Shown piece by piece: positions 44,847 through 54,005 of a DNA stretch of 64,000 nucleotides. Origin of the DNA: Herminiimonas arsenitoxidans (GTDB taxonomy: Bacteria; Pseudomonadota; Gammaproteobacteria; Burkholderiales; Burkholderiaceae_D); contig NZ_LT671418.1 in NCBI RefSeq assembly GCF_900130075.1, positions 2,356,001 through 2,420,000 of the forward strand, read 5' to 3'. Numbering within the stretch: position 1 is the first letter of the stretch; each line of letters starts with the position of its first letter. A program made the translations under genes and the position numbers. Under the pieces are notes generated by a model. It did no database searches and was not told where the DNA came from. It saw only the letters and a list, made by a program, of their open reading frames with translations.

Positions 44847-44898
44847 CCCGATACGCCATATCGCAGTCATCTACTCTCGGCACAATATGAATAAGAGC

Positions 44899-44917
44899 TT
44901 GCTTAAAAAATAAGCAA
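44899..44917. promoter_or_regulatory. Inverted repeat upstream of the sigma-54 promoter
   Basis: TTGCTTA-AAAAA-TAAGCAA has 7-bp arms. Its centre lies about 67 bases upstream of the predicted transcription start, a usual place for a sigma-54 activator site. The activator is unknown; it may also be part of an independent structure. Confidence 0.45.
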
Positions 44918-44949
44918 TCCATTCATTCACCAAGATTGTGCATCCTCCG

Positions 44950-44965
44950 TGGCACAACAATTGCT
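44950..44965 (+). promoter_or_regulatory. Sigma-54 (RpoN) promoter
   Basis: TGGCACAACAATTGCT matches TGGCACG-N4-TTGCW except for one base. GG (44951) and GC (44963) are spaced 12, as in -24/-12 promoters. The predicted start is near 44975, a few bases before the first stem of the glycine riboswitch. Confidence 0.75.
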
Positions 44966-44974
44966 GTATCGGTA

Positions 44975-45155
44975 TTACTCCGCAGGAGAGAGGGGTTTTC
45001 CCCCGCCGAAGGTGCATCCCCATAATCACTCAGGCAACAACAACTGCGGCGTAATTTGGCCGATCTGGAGAGAGGTTGCGAATAGTTGGTACGCAACCCA
45101 CCGAAGGGGAAAGCGAGCAATGCTCGCGAAACTCTCAGGTAAATAGGACAGCGGG
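44975..45155 (+). promoter_or_regulatory. Tandem glycine riboswitch
   Basis: Two aptamers in a row. The first has GGAGAG (44985-44990), GCCGAAGG and TCACTCAGGCAAC, closed by CCGCAG (44980-44985) with CTGCGG (45043-45049). The second has CTGGAGAGAG, ACCGAAGGGG, AAACTCTCAGGTAAATAGGACAG (45129-45151). These are the glycine riboswitch consensus blocks. It leads the importer operon. Confidence 0.95.
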
Positions 45156-45294
45156 GCGGCTAATTATTTGACGCAAGTAATCCCTGCATGTCACGTCTCG
45201 GCCCTATCCGTAGCAAACCATTTATTCTGCGCGGCATCGTCACGATGATTCCGCCGAGACCGCTTGCGTCCTTGTTCACTTTCAGGATGATCAA

Positions 45295-46191
45295 ATGAAA
45301 ATTGTTAATAGCCTCGCTTTAATCCTTTCCGCCGGTCTGTTCGCAGGTGTCGTGCATGCCCAGGAGCTCACAGGTACGCTCAAAAAAATCAAGGACACCG
45401 GCATGATCACGCTGGGTGCGCGCGAATCTACCGCCCCATTCAGCTACAACCTGGAAGGTTCGCAATTCGTCGGCTATTCAGTCGACATCATGATGAAGAT
45501 AGTCGATCATCTGAAAACCGAATTGAAGATGCCGAATCTGCAATTCCGCATCATGCCTTTCACCGCGCAGAATCGTATTGCATTGATGCAGAACGGCACG
45601 CTCGATCTGGAATGTTCCACCACCACCAATACCGAAGATCGTCAGAAGCAGGTTGCCTTCTCCAACAGCATCTTCATCATCGGCACACGTCTGCTGACCG
45701 CCAAAGATTCCGGCATCAAGGATTTCGCTGATCTGAAAGGCAAGAATGTTTCCACCACTGCAGGCACCACCTCGGAACGTTTGCTCAACAAGGTCAATGA
45801 CGAAAAAAATCTGGGCATGAACATCATCGCTGCCAAGGAAAACGGGCAGGCATTTTTATCTGTCGATAGCGGGCGAGCGGTGGCCTTCATGATGGACGAT
45901 GCCATTCTTTACGGCGAACGCGCCAAATCCAAGAATCCAGAAAAATGGCATGTCGTCGGCACACCGCAATCGCGCGAAGCTTATGGCTGCATGATGCGCA
46001 AAGACGATGCCCCATTCAAGAAATTAGTTGATGGCGTAGTTGCCGATTTGATGAAGTCCGGCCAGATCATGCCTATCTATAAAAAATGGTTTGAGAATCC
46101 TATTCCTCCACGCCAGTTGCAACTCAGCTATCCGGTGTCGGATGACGTGAAAAATCTGTACGCCCATCCGAACGACAAAGCCATTCAATAA
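45295..46191 (+). CDS. ABC substrate-binding protein, glutamate/aspartate type
   Basis: This 298-residue periplasmic binding protein has a signal peptide ending about residue 22 (VVHAQELTG). GMITLGARESTAPFSYNLEG, VGYSVDIMMKIVDHLK, NGTLDLECSTTTNTEDRQKQVAFSNS and GKNVSTTAGTTSERLLN match GltI/AatJ-like proteins. The block LECSTTTNT is typical of acidic amino-acid binding. The first gene of an operon behind a sigma-54 promoter and a glycine riboswitch. The cargo is an acidic amino acid or a close relative such as hydroxyaspartate (inference). Confidence 0.92.
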   Translation: MKIVNSLALILSAGLFAGVVHAQELTGTLKKIKDTGMITLGARESTAPFSYNLEGSQFVGYSVDIMMKIVDHLKTELKMPNLQFRIMPFTAQNRIALMQNGTLDLECSTTTNTEDRQKQVAFSNSIFIIGTRLLTAKDSGIKDFADLKGKNVSTTAGTTSERLLNKVNDEKNLGMNIIAAKENGQAFLSVDSGRAVAFMMDDAILYGERAKSKNPEKWHVVGTPQSREAYGCMMRKDDAPFKKLVDGVVADLMKSGQIMPIYKKWFENPIPPRQLQLSYPVSDDVKNLYAHPNDKAIQ

Positions 46192-46284
46192 GCAAGTCAA
46201 ACGCATGCATAGGGAGGGCGGCATGTCGTATGCGTCGCCCGGCTTTGCAACGCCTGTATCAAAAGTAACAGCTAAGGAAACATC

Positions 46285-47016
46285 ATGACTTATGACTGGT
46301 ATTGGGGAATTTTTCTCGAATCGGCCAATGGACGCGAAACTTATTTTGACTGGCTGCTGTCCGGCTTCTGGACCACCATCAAGATGGGCGTGTTGGGTTG
46401 GATACTCGCCTTCGTACTGGGTTCCATTCTCGGCGTTATGCGCACCGCCAACCATCGCTTTCTATCCTTCATCGCGACGGCTTATGTGGAAGTGGTACGC
46501 AACGTGCCGCTGATTGTGCAATTGTTCCTGTGGTATTACCTCGTACCAAAATTTCTGCCTGAGACTTGGCGTGCATGGTTGTTCTCTCAACCACCGGCCA
46601 CGACGGCATTCGTGACAGCAACATTAGGCCTGGGATTTTTCACCGCAGCACGCGTATGCGAACAAGTGTATTCCGGCATTCAATCGGTACCGCGTGGTTT
46701 GCGTAATGCGGCGCTGGCAATGGGATTTACCACGCCGCAAACCTATCGCTACGTGCTGCTGCCTATCGCTTACCGTGTGATCCTGCCGCCCATGACGTCG
46801 GAGATGCTGAGTATTTTCAAAAACTCATCCATCGCAGCAACGATAGGCGTGATCGATCTGTTTGCCCGCACACGGCAATTAAATGATTACACCGCACGCG
46901 CTTATGAATCCTTCATTGCCGTCATCGTGTGCTACTTCATCATCAACCTGACCGTCATGCTGGCGATGCATTTGCTGGAGAAGCGCATGCGCATTCCCGG
47001 CACTGCAGGAAATTAA
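46285..47016 (+). CDS. ABC permease, glutamate/aspartate type (GltJ-like)
   Basis: This 243-residue inner-membrane protein has the family start TYDWYWGIFLE, VEVVRNVPLIVQLFLWYYLVP, the EAA loop GLRNAALAMGFTTPQTYRYVLLPIAYRVILPP and IFKNSSIAATIGV. About five helices are visible. TAAGGA lies before the ATG. It pairs with the next permease, 9 bases on. Confidence 0.92.
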   Translation: MTYDWYWGIFLESANGRETYFDWLLSGFWTTIKMGVLGWILAFVLGSILGVMRTANHRFLSFIATAYVEVVRNVPLIVQLFLWYYLVPKFLPETWRAWLFSQPPATTAFVTATLGLGFFTAARVCEQVYSGIQSVPRGLRNAALAMGFTTPQTYRYVLLPIAYRVILPPMTSEMLSIFKNSSIAATIGVIDLFARTRQLNDYTARAYESFIAVIVCYFIINLTVMLAMHLLEKRMRIPGTAGN

Positions 47017-47025
47017 GGAGACATC

Positions 47026-47706
47026 ATGCTTGGTCTGGATTTTAGTATCCTCACGCCGGAAGCCATCAGCGTGTTGGTCGAAGGCATGCTGGTGTCCCTA
47101 AAGGTAGCTGGCACTGCACTGGTCGTCGGCTTGATATGGGGCACGCTATTGGCAATGATGCGGCTGTCGCGCTTCCGCGTGCTATCGCTATTCTCTGCGG
47201 CTTACGTCAACTTCTTTCGCTCCATGCCTTTGGCGATGGTCTTGCTGGGTTTCTATCTGGTGGTGCCGCAGTTGCTCAAAAGTTTGTTCTGGGTACCGCA
47301 GACGATGGATACACGCATGTTGTCTGCACTGATTGGCTTCGCCTTGTTCGAGTCCGCTTATTACGCAGAGATCATGCGTGCCGGCATACAAAGCGTATCA
47401 AAAGGGCAGCTCGCCGTTTCCTACGCATTGGGTATGCGTCCTATGCAAGCGATGCGTCTGGTCATCTTGCCGCAGGCATTCCGCAATATGTTGCCGCTGC
47501 TCTTGATGCAATTGATCATTCTGTTTCAAGACACTTCGCTGGTCTACATCATCTCGCTCGCAGATTTCTTCACTAGTGCCGAAGGTATAGGTGAACGCGA
47601 TGGTCGCGTCGAAGAAATGATGCTGGTAGCCGGCGCAACTTATTTCATTATTTGCTTCACCGCGTCCATGCTGGTCAAGCGCTTATCAGGAGCAAAAAAA
47701 TCATGA
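47026..47706 (+). CDS. ABC permease, glutamate/aspartate type (GltK-like)
   Basis: This 226-residue inner-membrane protein has [20 protein letters not shown] and the EAA loop [33 protein letters not shown], plus [20 protein letters not shown]. It starts with a strong AAGGAG. The stop overlaps the ATPase start by 4 bases. It forms the second half of the channel. Confidence 0.92.
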   Translation: MLGLDFSILTPEAISVLVEGMLVSLKVAGTALVVGLIWGTLLAMMRLSRFRVLSLFSAAYVNFFRSMPLAMVLLGFYLVVPQLLKSLFWVPQTMDTRMLSALIGFALFESAYYAEIMRAGIQSVSKGQLAVSYALGMRPMQAMRLVILPQAFRNMLPLLLMQLIILFQDTSLVYIISLADFFTSAEGIGERDGRVEEMMLVAGATYFIICFTASMLVKRLSGAKKS

Positions 47707-48437
47707 TCGATATTTATCGCGTATCGAAGTGGTATGGCAATTTTCAAGTATTAACCGATTGCTCGACGCAGATTGCCAAAGGCGATGTAGTCGTCGTCTG
47801 CGGTCCATCCGGTTCGGGAAAATCAACTCTGATCAAAACCGTCAACGGCCTGGAACCCATCACCACCGGCAAGATCATGGTCGATGGCATCTCGGTCAAT
47901 GCACACGGCACCGACTTGCCCAAGCTGCGCTCGCGCGTCGGCATGGTGTTCCAGAACTTTGAATTGTTTCCACATCTATCCATTCGTGAAAATCTGACGC
48001 TCGCGCAAATACATGTCTTGCGACGCAGCAAGGAAGAGGCGATGGAAAAAGGCATGTTGTATCTGGAACGCGTTGGTTTGAAAACGCAGGCTGATAAATA
48101 TCCAGGACAACTATCCGGCGGACAACAACAACGCGTGGCAATTGCACGCGCCTTGTCAATGGACCCGATCTGCATGCTGTTCGATGAACCGACTTCAGCA
48201 CTCGATCCGGAAATGGTGAATGAAGTGCTGGATGTCATGGTGGAACTCGCACAAGAAGGCATGACCATGATGTGTGTCACACATGAAATGGGATTTGCCC
48301 GTAAAGTAGCGGATCGCATCATCTTCATGGATAAGGGCAGCATCGTCGAAGATTGCAGCAAGGAAGATTTTTTCGGCAATCTGGAAGCCCGCTCGGAACG
48401 CGCCCAACAATTCCTCTCCAATATTCTTGCGCATTAA
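47703..48437 (+). CDS. ABC transporter ATP-binding protein (GltL-like)
   Basis: This 244-residue ATPase has Walker [18 protein letters not shown], signature [16 protein letters not shown], Walker [17 protein letters not shown] and switch His in [13 protein letters not shown]. It is coupled to the preceding permease by a 4-base overlap and has CAGGAG upstream. It powers the importer behind the glycine riboswitch. Confidence 0.94.
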   Translation: MIDIYRVSKWYGNFQVLTDCSTQIAKGDVVVVCGPSGSGKSTLIKTVNGLEPITTGKIMVDGISVNAHGTDLPKLRSRVGMVFQNFELFPHLSIRENLTLAQIHVLRRSKEEAMEKGMLYLERVGLKTQADKYPGQLSGGQQQRVAIARALSMDPICMLFDEPTSALDPEMVNEVLDVMVELAQEGMTMMCVTHEMGFARKVADRIIFMDKGSIVEDCSKEDFFGNLEARSERAQQFLSNILAH

Positions 48438-48471
48438 TTCTCTGTATTCATTCTGCACCTTAAGGGAACAC

Positions 48472-49623
48472 ATGAGTCACAACGATTTATCTTCCACCTT
48501 CACATCAAATATTCAAGCTGCACCGGCTGCAACAGGTGATCTTCTCGATAGCGTGGATACGCCAGCGTTGTTAGTCGATCTCGATGCATTTGAAGACAAT
48601 CTGGCGCGCGTACATACACGCATCCTGCAAGCAGGGTTGCAGGTGCGTCCACATGGCAAGGCACACAAAAGTCCCGCCATTGCGCATAAACAAATCGAAG
48701 CTGGTGCCCATGGCATCTGTTGTCAGAAGGTAAGCGAAGCAGAAGTCTTCGTCGATGCAGGCATACAAGATGTACTGATCACGAATCAAATTGTCGGCAT
48801 GCGCAAGGTTGATCGTCTGGCTGCACTGGCCGGTCGAGCACACATTGGTGTTTGTGTCGATCATCCGATTCAGGTCGAGCAACTCGGCGACGCCGTAGTA
48901 AAAGAAGGCACACATATTGACGTATTAGTTGAAGTCGATATCGGTCATGGCCGTTGCGGCGTAGCCAATGCGTTTGAAGCAATCGATCTCGCACGCACCA
49001 TCCAGCAATATCATCCGCATCTACGCTTCGTCGGCATACATGCCTTCCGTGGTTCGGCGCAACACATGCGTCAACCGCAAGAGCGTGCCGCCGCCGTTAC
49101 TAGCGCAGTGGAAAAAGTACGCGGCATCGTGCAGGAACTGGAAGCAGCAGGCTTCGCGTGCACTACGATTACCGGCGGTGGCACCGGTACCTATATGCAT
49201 GAAGCGAGTTCTACCTTGTACACCGAAGTGCAACCAGGCTCGTATGTATTAATGGATACCGATTACGCAGCGAACAAGCTGGAAGAAGGCAGCACGCCTT
49301 TGCAACATGCTCTGTTCGGTTTATGCACAGTGATCAGTGTGCAAGCTGGCCATGCAGTGCTGGATGGCGGCTTGAAGGCATTTGCTGTCGATCAAGGATT
49401 GCCACGTATTCAATTAGCAGGATGGTCGGTCAAAACATTGTCGGATGAACATACAGTGATCATCCCCGACGATACTGCCACACCATTGCACGTCGGTGAC
49501 AAAGTCAGATTGATTCCCAGTCATTGCGATCCTACAGTCAATCTGCATGATTGGCTCATCGCATTTCGCGGAAAAACAGTAGAACATGCGTGGCCAGTAT
49601 CGGCGCGTGGCGCTTTGTTTTAA
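48472..49623 (+). CDS. D-threonine / D-3-hydroxyaspartate aldolase family PLP enzyme
   Basis: This 383-residue enzyme has the alanine-racemase-type PLP barrel. Lys63 in RPHGKAHKS should bind PLP; GICCQKVSEAEVF, ITGGGTGTY, LDGGLKAFAVDQGLP and the C-terminal SHCDPTVNLHDW (metal ligands) and WPVSARGALF follow. From memory, the whole pattern is closest to D-3-hydroxyaspartate aldolase (glycine plus glyoxylate), close to D-threonine aldolase (glycine plus acetaldehyde). Either gives glycine. The operon is led by a glycine riboswitch. The ATG at 48472 has AAGGGA upstream. Substrate specificity is inference. Confidence 0.85.
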   Translation: MSHNDLSSTFTSNIQAAPAATGDLLDSVDTPALLVDLDAFEDNLARVHTRILQAGLQVRPHGKAHKSPAIAHKQIEAGAHGICCQKVSEAEVFVDAGIQDVLITNQIVGMRKVDRLAALAGRAHIGVCVDHPIQVEQLGDAVVKEGTHIDVLVEVDIGHGRCGVANAFEAIDLARTIQQYHPHLRFVGIHAFRGSAQHMRQPQERAAAVTSAVEKVRGIVQELEAAGFACTTITGGGTGTYMHEASSTLYTEVQPGSYVLMDTDYAANKLEEGSTPLQHALFGLCTVISVQAGHAVLDGGLKAFAVDQGLPRIQLAGWSVKTLSDEHTVIIPDDTATPLHVGDKVRLIPSHCDPTVNLHDWLIAFRGKTVEHAWPVSARGALF

Positions 49624-49652
49624 CATCTGGCGATACTCTGTAGAAATTCATC

Positions 49653-49703
49653 AGCGCGCTGACCTTACGCATAGATGCAAAGCACTGCGTAACTCAGCGT
49701 GCT
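49653..49703. repeat. Long imperfect inverted repeat before a small gene
   Basis: AGCGCGCTGA...TTACGC (49653-49670) pairs with GCGTAA...TCAGCGTGCT (49687-49703) with few mismatches. No T-run follows either way. It may be the end structure of the importer transcript or part of the next promoter. Confidence 0.45.
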
Positions 49704-49732
49704 AAGATGAACCATACTTCAAGGAGGTCGCC

Positions 49733-49957
49733 ATGGCTGTGAAAAAGCTGAGCAAGCAAGAGTTTCTGGACGAACTCAATCGCAATCTGAAAGATCATCC
49801 CGGCTACGAAGACTGGATGCAGTTCGTGCCACCGCCGGAAGGTGTAGAGCCGGATACGGTGGAAGGATTCGAACGCGCCGGGCCTGAACCGCGTCACTCG
49901 CTCTATGATCTGGTTGCCTTGAAAGTAGGCGAAGCCTTCGAGATATTTCCGAAGTAA
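49733..49957 (+). CDS. Small hypothetical protein (74 aa)
   Basis: This acidic soluble protein starts MAVKKLSKQEFLDELNRNLKDHPGYEDW and ends with LVALKVGEAFEIFPK; the middle is Pro/Glu/Gly-rich. A near-perfect AAGGAGG before the ATG supports translation. I do not recognise the family. Short helices at each end flank a loop. Single gene between hairpins; function unknown. Confidence 0.7.
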   Translation: MAVKKLSKQEFLDELNRNLKDHPGYEDWMQFVPPPEGVEPDTVEGFERAGPEPRHSLYDLVALKVGEAFEIFPK

Positions 49958-49968
49958 TTCGCGAACAT

Positions 49969-50004
49969 TCTTCCCGTCATAATTGCGTATGAAAGACGGG
50001 AAGA
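49969..50004. terminator. Hairpin after the 74-residue gene
   Basis: TCTTCCCGTC (49969-49978) pairs with GACGGGAAGA (49995-50004) around a 16-base loop. There is no T-tail, so it is a weak terminator candidate. Confidence 0.5.
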
Positions 50005-50037
50005 GTGATATCGGAATTAAGGACACACACTAGAATT

Positions 50038-50059
50038 AAAACTACGCAGCTGTAGTTTT
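50038..50059 (-). terminator. Small hairpin ending the next minus-strand gene
   Basis: AAAACTAC (50038-50045) pairs with GTAGTTTT (50052-50059). On the minus strand it lies 40 bases after the stop of the 72-residue gene and ends in TTTTAATT, so it can serve as its terminator. Confidence 0.55.
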
Positions 50060-50098
50060 GCTTGTTGAACAAGAAAAACTATTTCTTGTCGTCAGTAC

Positions 50099-50317
50099 TT
50101 AAACCAGTATCCCGCGCGCATAGGCCCAATGGTCTTTCGGATGCGGTCTAGCTTCACCTTCATCCATCAAATACGCTTCCGTCACTTCACGCGGGAAGTA
50201 TTCCAGATGCACCCAGAAGTTCTGCGTCTTCCCCTGGAAACCTGCCGAGGCAGTTTCACCAGAAATGGAATCCTGATACCAGACTATCTGTATGTGCTCC
50301 AACTCCACTTTTTTCAT
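50099..50317 (-). CDS. Small hypothetical protein (72 aa)
   Basis: This soluble protein reads MKKVELEHIQIVWYQDSISGE, then QNFWVHLEYFPREVTEAYLMDEGEARPHPKDHWAYARGILV. The Trp/Tyr-rich beta pattern suggests a small fold. GAGG lies before the ATG at 50317; the longer frame would place the ribosome site inside the gene. I do not recognise it. It is separated from the two-component operon by about 100 bases. Confidence 0.65.
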   Translation of the reverse strand: MKKVELEHIQIVWYQDSISGETASAGFQGKTQNFWVHLEYFPREVTEAYLMDEGEARPHPKDHWAYARGILV

Positions 50318-50431
50318 TTTGATCCTCTTCAACTATGGCTGCCATTATTCTACGCTGCGACCATAATGTTGTATGCCATTTGGATCAAACTGATGCCCAT
50401 TTACGTTGCAGAAATGTTCACTATTGCTTTA

Positions 50432-51826
50432 CTAGGCTGATGCAGAACCATCCGCCACGGTAAATCCTATCGTCGTCACATTCGCATTGCTGGCGGCAAA
50501 CACCGTACCACCATGCATCAGGGCAATTGCCTGAACAATCGCCAAGCCGAGGCCGTGACTGTTGCCGCTATCGGTACGCGCCGAATCGACGCGATAAAAA
50601 CGGTCGAATAAACGATCCAGATGATGTGAAGCGATCGGTACACCTTGATTGCTGACATTAATCACCACATCGGTAGCGGTTTTTTCAATGTGTATGCGTA
50701 TCGTTGAATTGCGATCGCAATGCTGGATCGCGTTATACAAGAGATTGGTAATGGCACGACCGAACAGCGAACGGTCTATGCACGCATCAGCATCGCCATC
50801 TATCACCAAGGACACGCCGGCATCTTCGACCAGCATATCGAGGAACTCTGCGCTCTTGGCTACTTCTGCCGCTATCGATGTCAGTTTCAAATTATCGGCA
50901 CGCATACCGCGATCAGCTTGCGCCAGGAAGAGCATGTCGTTGATGATAGTGCGCAAGCGCTCCAGTTCTTCCAGATTGGATTGCAAGACTTCCGTCAATT
51001 CTTCTGCCGAACGCTCACGCGACAAGATCACCTGCGTCTGACCAATCAGATTACCTAGCGGTGTACGCAACTCATGCGCCACATCTGCATTGAATGTCGA
51101 CAATTGCACATACGCCTGCTCAACACGATCCAGCGCACCGTTGAACGACAACACCAAACCATTGAGTTCGCTCGGCAGATTACGCGCTGGCAAACGTTCG
51201 GCCAGATTCAGCGGACTCAATTTTTCCGCGTGACGCGATAGCTCATCGACTGCCGCCAAGCCGCGCCGCGCAATCCACCAACCCAGACCCGCAACGGCAA
51301 CGACACAGAAGAAAAAGGCAAATACCAATCCCGCATTAATCGCACGCGCAGTTGTATCAAAAGCGCTGGCATCCATACCCACCGTCAACAACACGGCCGG
51401 CCTGTCTTCGTATGCAGCAACTTCGCCGCTGATCGTCAGATAAGTACGCGTCGCCGTCTCGATACGACGCATGCGATTGCCTTCATTGCTGACCTGCGCA
51501 TCTGCGGCAAATGGCGTACCAAGTCGATACTGCGGATCCTTGCTTTCAACCAGGTAAACAACGCTGCCATCCTGCGGCACGAGGTCGACCATTTTTTCTT
51601 CCAGCAACGTCCATCTATGCGCGTTGTTGATGCGCTTGACGATGATGTTTTCTACAAAATCGAAACGCGTATTCAACTCCTGCAACTGATGCCGACGCAA
51701 TTCTATGCACTGGAATTGATACAAGGCATAACCGGTGATGGAAAACACCAGCGTCGCCGCCACCGCGAACATCAAGGCAAGGCGGCGTGCAATCGAATGT
51801 GTATTGACGGATAGTTTCGCGCTCAT
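50432..51826 (-). CDS. Sensor histidine kinase (CusS / heavy-metal sensor type)
   Basis: This 464-residue kinase has TM1 near residues 13-36, a periplasmic domain of about 120 residues, TM2 near 164-186, HAMP, HisKA with His251 (VAHELRTPLGN) and HATPase (NLLYNAIQHC, NSHGLGLAIVQAIA). The D box (usual DNGxG) reads VSNQGVPI, a common variation in this subfamily. It overlaps the response regulator start by 4 bases. With the RND genes upstream on the same strand it should sense stress that the pump relieves. The ligand is unknown. Confidence 0.9.
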   Translation of the reverse strand: MSAKLSVNTHSIARRLALMFAVAATLVFSITGYALYQFQCIELRRHQLQELNTRFDFVENIIVKRINNAHRWTLLEEKMVDLVPQDGSVVYLVESKDPQYRLGTPFAADAQVSNEGNRMRRIETATRTYLTISGEVAAYEDRPAVLLTVGMDASAFDTTARAINAGLVFAFFFCVVAVAGLGWWIARRGLAAVDELSRHAEKLSPLNLAERLPARNLPSELNGLVLSFNGALDRVEQAYVQLSTFNADVAHELRTPLGNLIGQTQVILSRERSAEELTEVLQSNLEELERLRTIINDMLFLAQADRGMRADNLKLTSIAAEVAKSAEFLDMLVEDAGVSLVIDGDADACIDRSLFGRAITNLLYNAIQHCDRNSTIRIHIEKTATDVVINVSNQGVPIASHHLDRLFDRFYRVDSARTDSGNSHGLGLAIVQAIALMHGGTVFAASNANVTTIGFTVADGSASA

Positions 51827-52506
51827 ACGCCAGCCTCGTTACGTTCTTCCAATAGATAACCCATGCCACGTATCGTGTGCAGCAATTTGATGTCAGACGG
51901 CTCATCCAGCTTGGCGCGCAGACGCTTGATCGCAACTTCAACCACATTGGTATTGCTGTCGAAGTTGACGTCCCACACCATTTCGACGATGACGGTTTTC
52001 GACAAAACTTGACCGCGATGCCGCGCCAACGCTGCCAGCAAGGCGAACTCCTTGGCCGTAAGATCAAGTCGACGCGTACCGCGCATTGCGCGTCTTGCCA
52101 TCAAATCTATATGCAGATCGGCAATACGAATATGTGTCGACTCCTGTGGACGACCGCGGCGGCTCAGTGCCTGCAAGCGTGCCAGCAATTCAAGAAAGGA
52201 AAACGGTTTGACCAAGTAATCATCGGCACCACTCTGCAAGCCATGAATGCGATGATCAACTTCACCACGCGCAGTCAGCATGATGACCGGCGTACTCTTG
52301 TGCAGTCGCAAAGCCTGCAAGACCTCGATACCATCACGGCCCGGCAACATGATGTCGAGCACGATGGCATCGTAGTCACCGGTCAATGCCAGATGCTGGC
52401 CATCGATACCGTTACTCGCGACATCAACTGCATAGCCTTGCTCAGTCAATCCGCGCTGCAGGTAGGCGACTGTCTTTACCTCATCTTCAACCAGCAGGAT
52501 TTTCAT
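51823..52506 (-). CDS. OmpR-family response regulator (CusR/CopR type)
   Basis: This 227-residue protein has receiver motifs (LVEDEVK, phospho-acceptor Asp51 in LDIMLPG, Lys in LVKPFSF) and a winged helix with LTAKEFALLAALA and the VIVEMVWDVNFDSNTNVVEVAIKRLRAKLD run of the CusR/CopR group. It lies 68 bases after the outer-membrane factor gene and pairs with the next kinase. A CusR-like palindrome stands upstream of the RND permease, about 6 kb away in the same transcription unit. Confidence 0.92.
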   Translation of the reverse strand: MKILLVEDEVKTVAYLQRGLTEQGYAVDVASNGIDGQHLALTGDYDAIVLDIMLPGRDGIEVLQALRLHKSTPVIMLTARGEVDHRIHGLQSGADDYLVKPFSFLELLARLQALSRRGRPQESTHIRIADLHIDLMARRAMRGTRRLDLTAKEFALLAALARHRGQVLSKTVIVEMVWDVNFDSNTNVVEVAIKRLRAKLDEPSDIKLLHTIRGMGYLLEERNEAGV

Positions 52507-52574
52507 GCCATCACCATTTCCCGAGTCGATAGATAAATCGTAACGAGCGGCATCAGTAAAGCCGAGTAAAAAAT

Positions 52575-54005
52575 TTATTCATGCGCTGCGTGCCAACCAC
52601 CACCCAGTGCTTTGACTAGACGTACGGTATTGAGCAAGCGCTGTCCATGCAACTGCACTTCCTGACGACGATAGTTGAGGAAGGTTTGCTGCGCAATCAC
52701 CACTTCCAGATTCGTCGTGATTCCATGCTGATAGCGATCCATCGATAAACCGAGAGAACGATCTGCACTATCGGCTGCAATCTTGGCTGAGCCTGCTGCA
52801 CGTTCCAATGCTACGTCGCCACTCAAACCATCTTGCACTTCCTGGAATGCCGTCAGCACACTTTGCCTATAAGTAGCGACCGATTGCTGATAACCCGCTT
52901 TCGCAAAATCAACATTGGCGCTGATGCGACCACCATCAAAAATATTCTGTGATGCACTCACGCCGATTGCCCACAACAATGCTGGCGCACTGAACAGATT
53001 GCTGAGTTGATTCGCATCGCTGCCCACCAATCCAGACAAACCCAGCGATGGGAAGAATGCGCTGCGTGCCAAACCGATTTGCGCATTGGCCGCAGCCATC
53101 GCGCGTTCAGCAGCAGCGATGTCGGGACGACGTTCCAGCAAGGCTGCTGGTGCCGTCAATGGAATCTTAGGCACTACAACCAATTTCAAATTGACTGGCA
53201 AATTGAAATCTGGTGCCGGCACACCGACTAGTGTTGCAATCGCGGTTTGATAACGCGCACGCTGATCTTCCAGCAAGGTCAGTTGCGTTTGTGTCGCCGC
53301 AGTCAATCCTTGTTGTTGATTCAAATCCAGACCAGATACCGCGCCTAACTCATGCAAGGTGCTAATGTAATTGAGCGCCTTGGTTTGCGCACCCAGCGTT
53401 TGTTGCAGCAAATCGATTTCACTATCGCTCTGACGCAAAGCCAGATAATCGGCAGCCAGTTCCGCCGTCAGAATGAGGCGCGTATTTTCAAAATCAGTTT
53501 GCGCTTGTTCCGCACTGGCGCTTGCACCTTCGGCCTGTCTACGCACACGTCCGAACAAATCCAGTTCGTAATTGACGTTGAAGCTGGCGTTGAAGTCGTT
53601 CTGAATGATGGATACGTTCTGCGTCGCAGGATTCGTCAACGGCCTATCGGCTGAGGTGCGATTACGCGTTGTACCGGCCTGCACACCCACTTTAGGGAAG
53701 AAAGCACTATTGGCGACATTGGCTTGTGCACGCGCCTGATCGACACGCGCTTGCGCGATGACCATGGTCTGACCATTCTTCAGCGCCTGGTCCTGCAAGG
53801 CATTCAATTCAGGATCGCTGAAAACTTCCCACCACGCGCCCTTCAATTCGCCATCGCGTGGATTACCGGCTTGCCAACCTGGCTCGGCCTTCCATGCTTG
53901 CGCAATCGGTGCATCCGGTTTTTTATAATCGGGACCGACTGCACAACCACCCAAGGCCAACAGCGTCAGCAGTAATGCAGAAGCAGGGGCACGACGCAGC
54001 ATCAC
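52575..54005 (-). CDS. Outer-membrane efflux lipoprotein (NodT family), second system
   Basis: This 476-residue protein has a lipobox LALGGC (Cys21), then the two TolC-like repeats with DYKKPDAPIAQAWK, NVNYELDLFGRVRRQ, LLERRPDIAAAERAMAAANAQIG and a C-terminal Trp/His tail. It forms the channel of the second RND pump. It overlaps the adaptor stop by 4 bases. Confidence 0.92.
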   Translation of the reverse strand: MMLRRAPASALLLTLLALGGCAVGPDYKKPDAPIAQAWKAEPGWQAGNPRDGELKGAWWEVFSDPELNALQDQALKNGQTMVIAQARVDQARAQANVANSAFFPKVGVQAGTTRNRTSADRPLTNPATQNVSIIQNDFNASFNVNYELDLFGRVRRQAEGASASAEQAQTDFENTRLILTAELAADYLALRQSDSEIDLLQQTLGAQTKALNYISTLHELGAVSGLDLNQQQGLTAATQTQLTLLEDQRARYQTAIATLVGVPAPDFNLPVNLKLVVVPKIPLTAPAALLERRPDIAAAERAMAAANAQIGLARSAFFPSLGLSGLVGSDANQLSNLFSAPALLWAIGVSASQNIFDGGRISANVDFAKAGYQQSVATYRQSVLTAFQEVQDGLSGDVALERAAGSAKIAADSADRSLGLSMDRYQHGITTNLEVVIAQQTFLNYRRQEVQLHGQRLLNTVRLVKALGGGWHAAHE

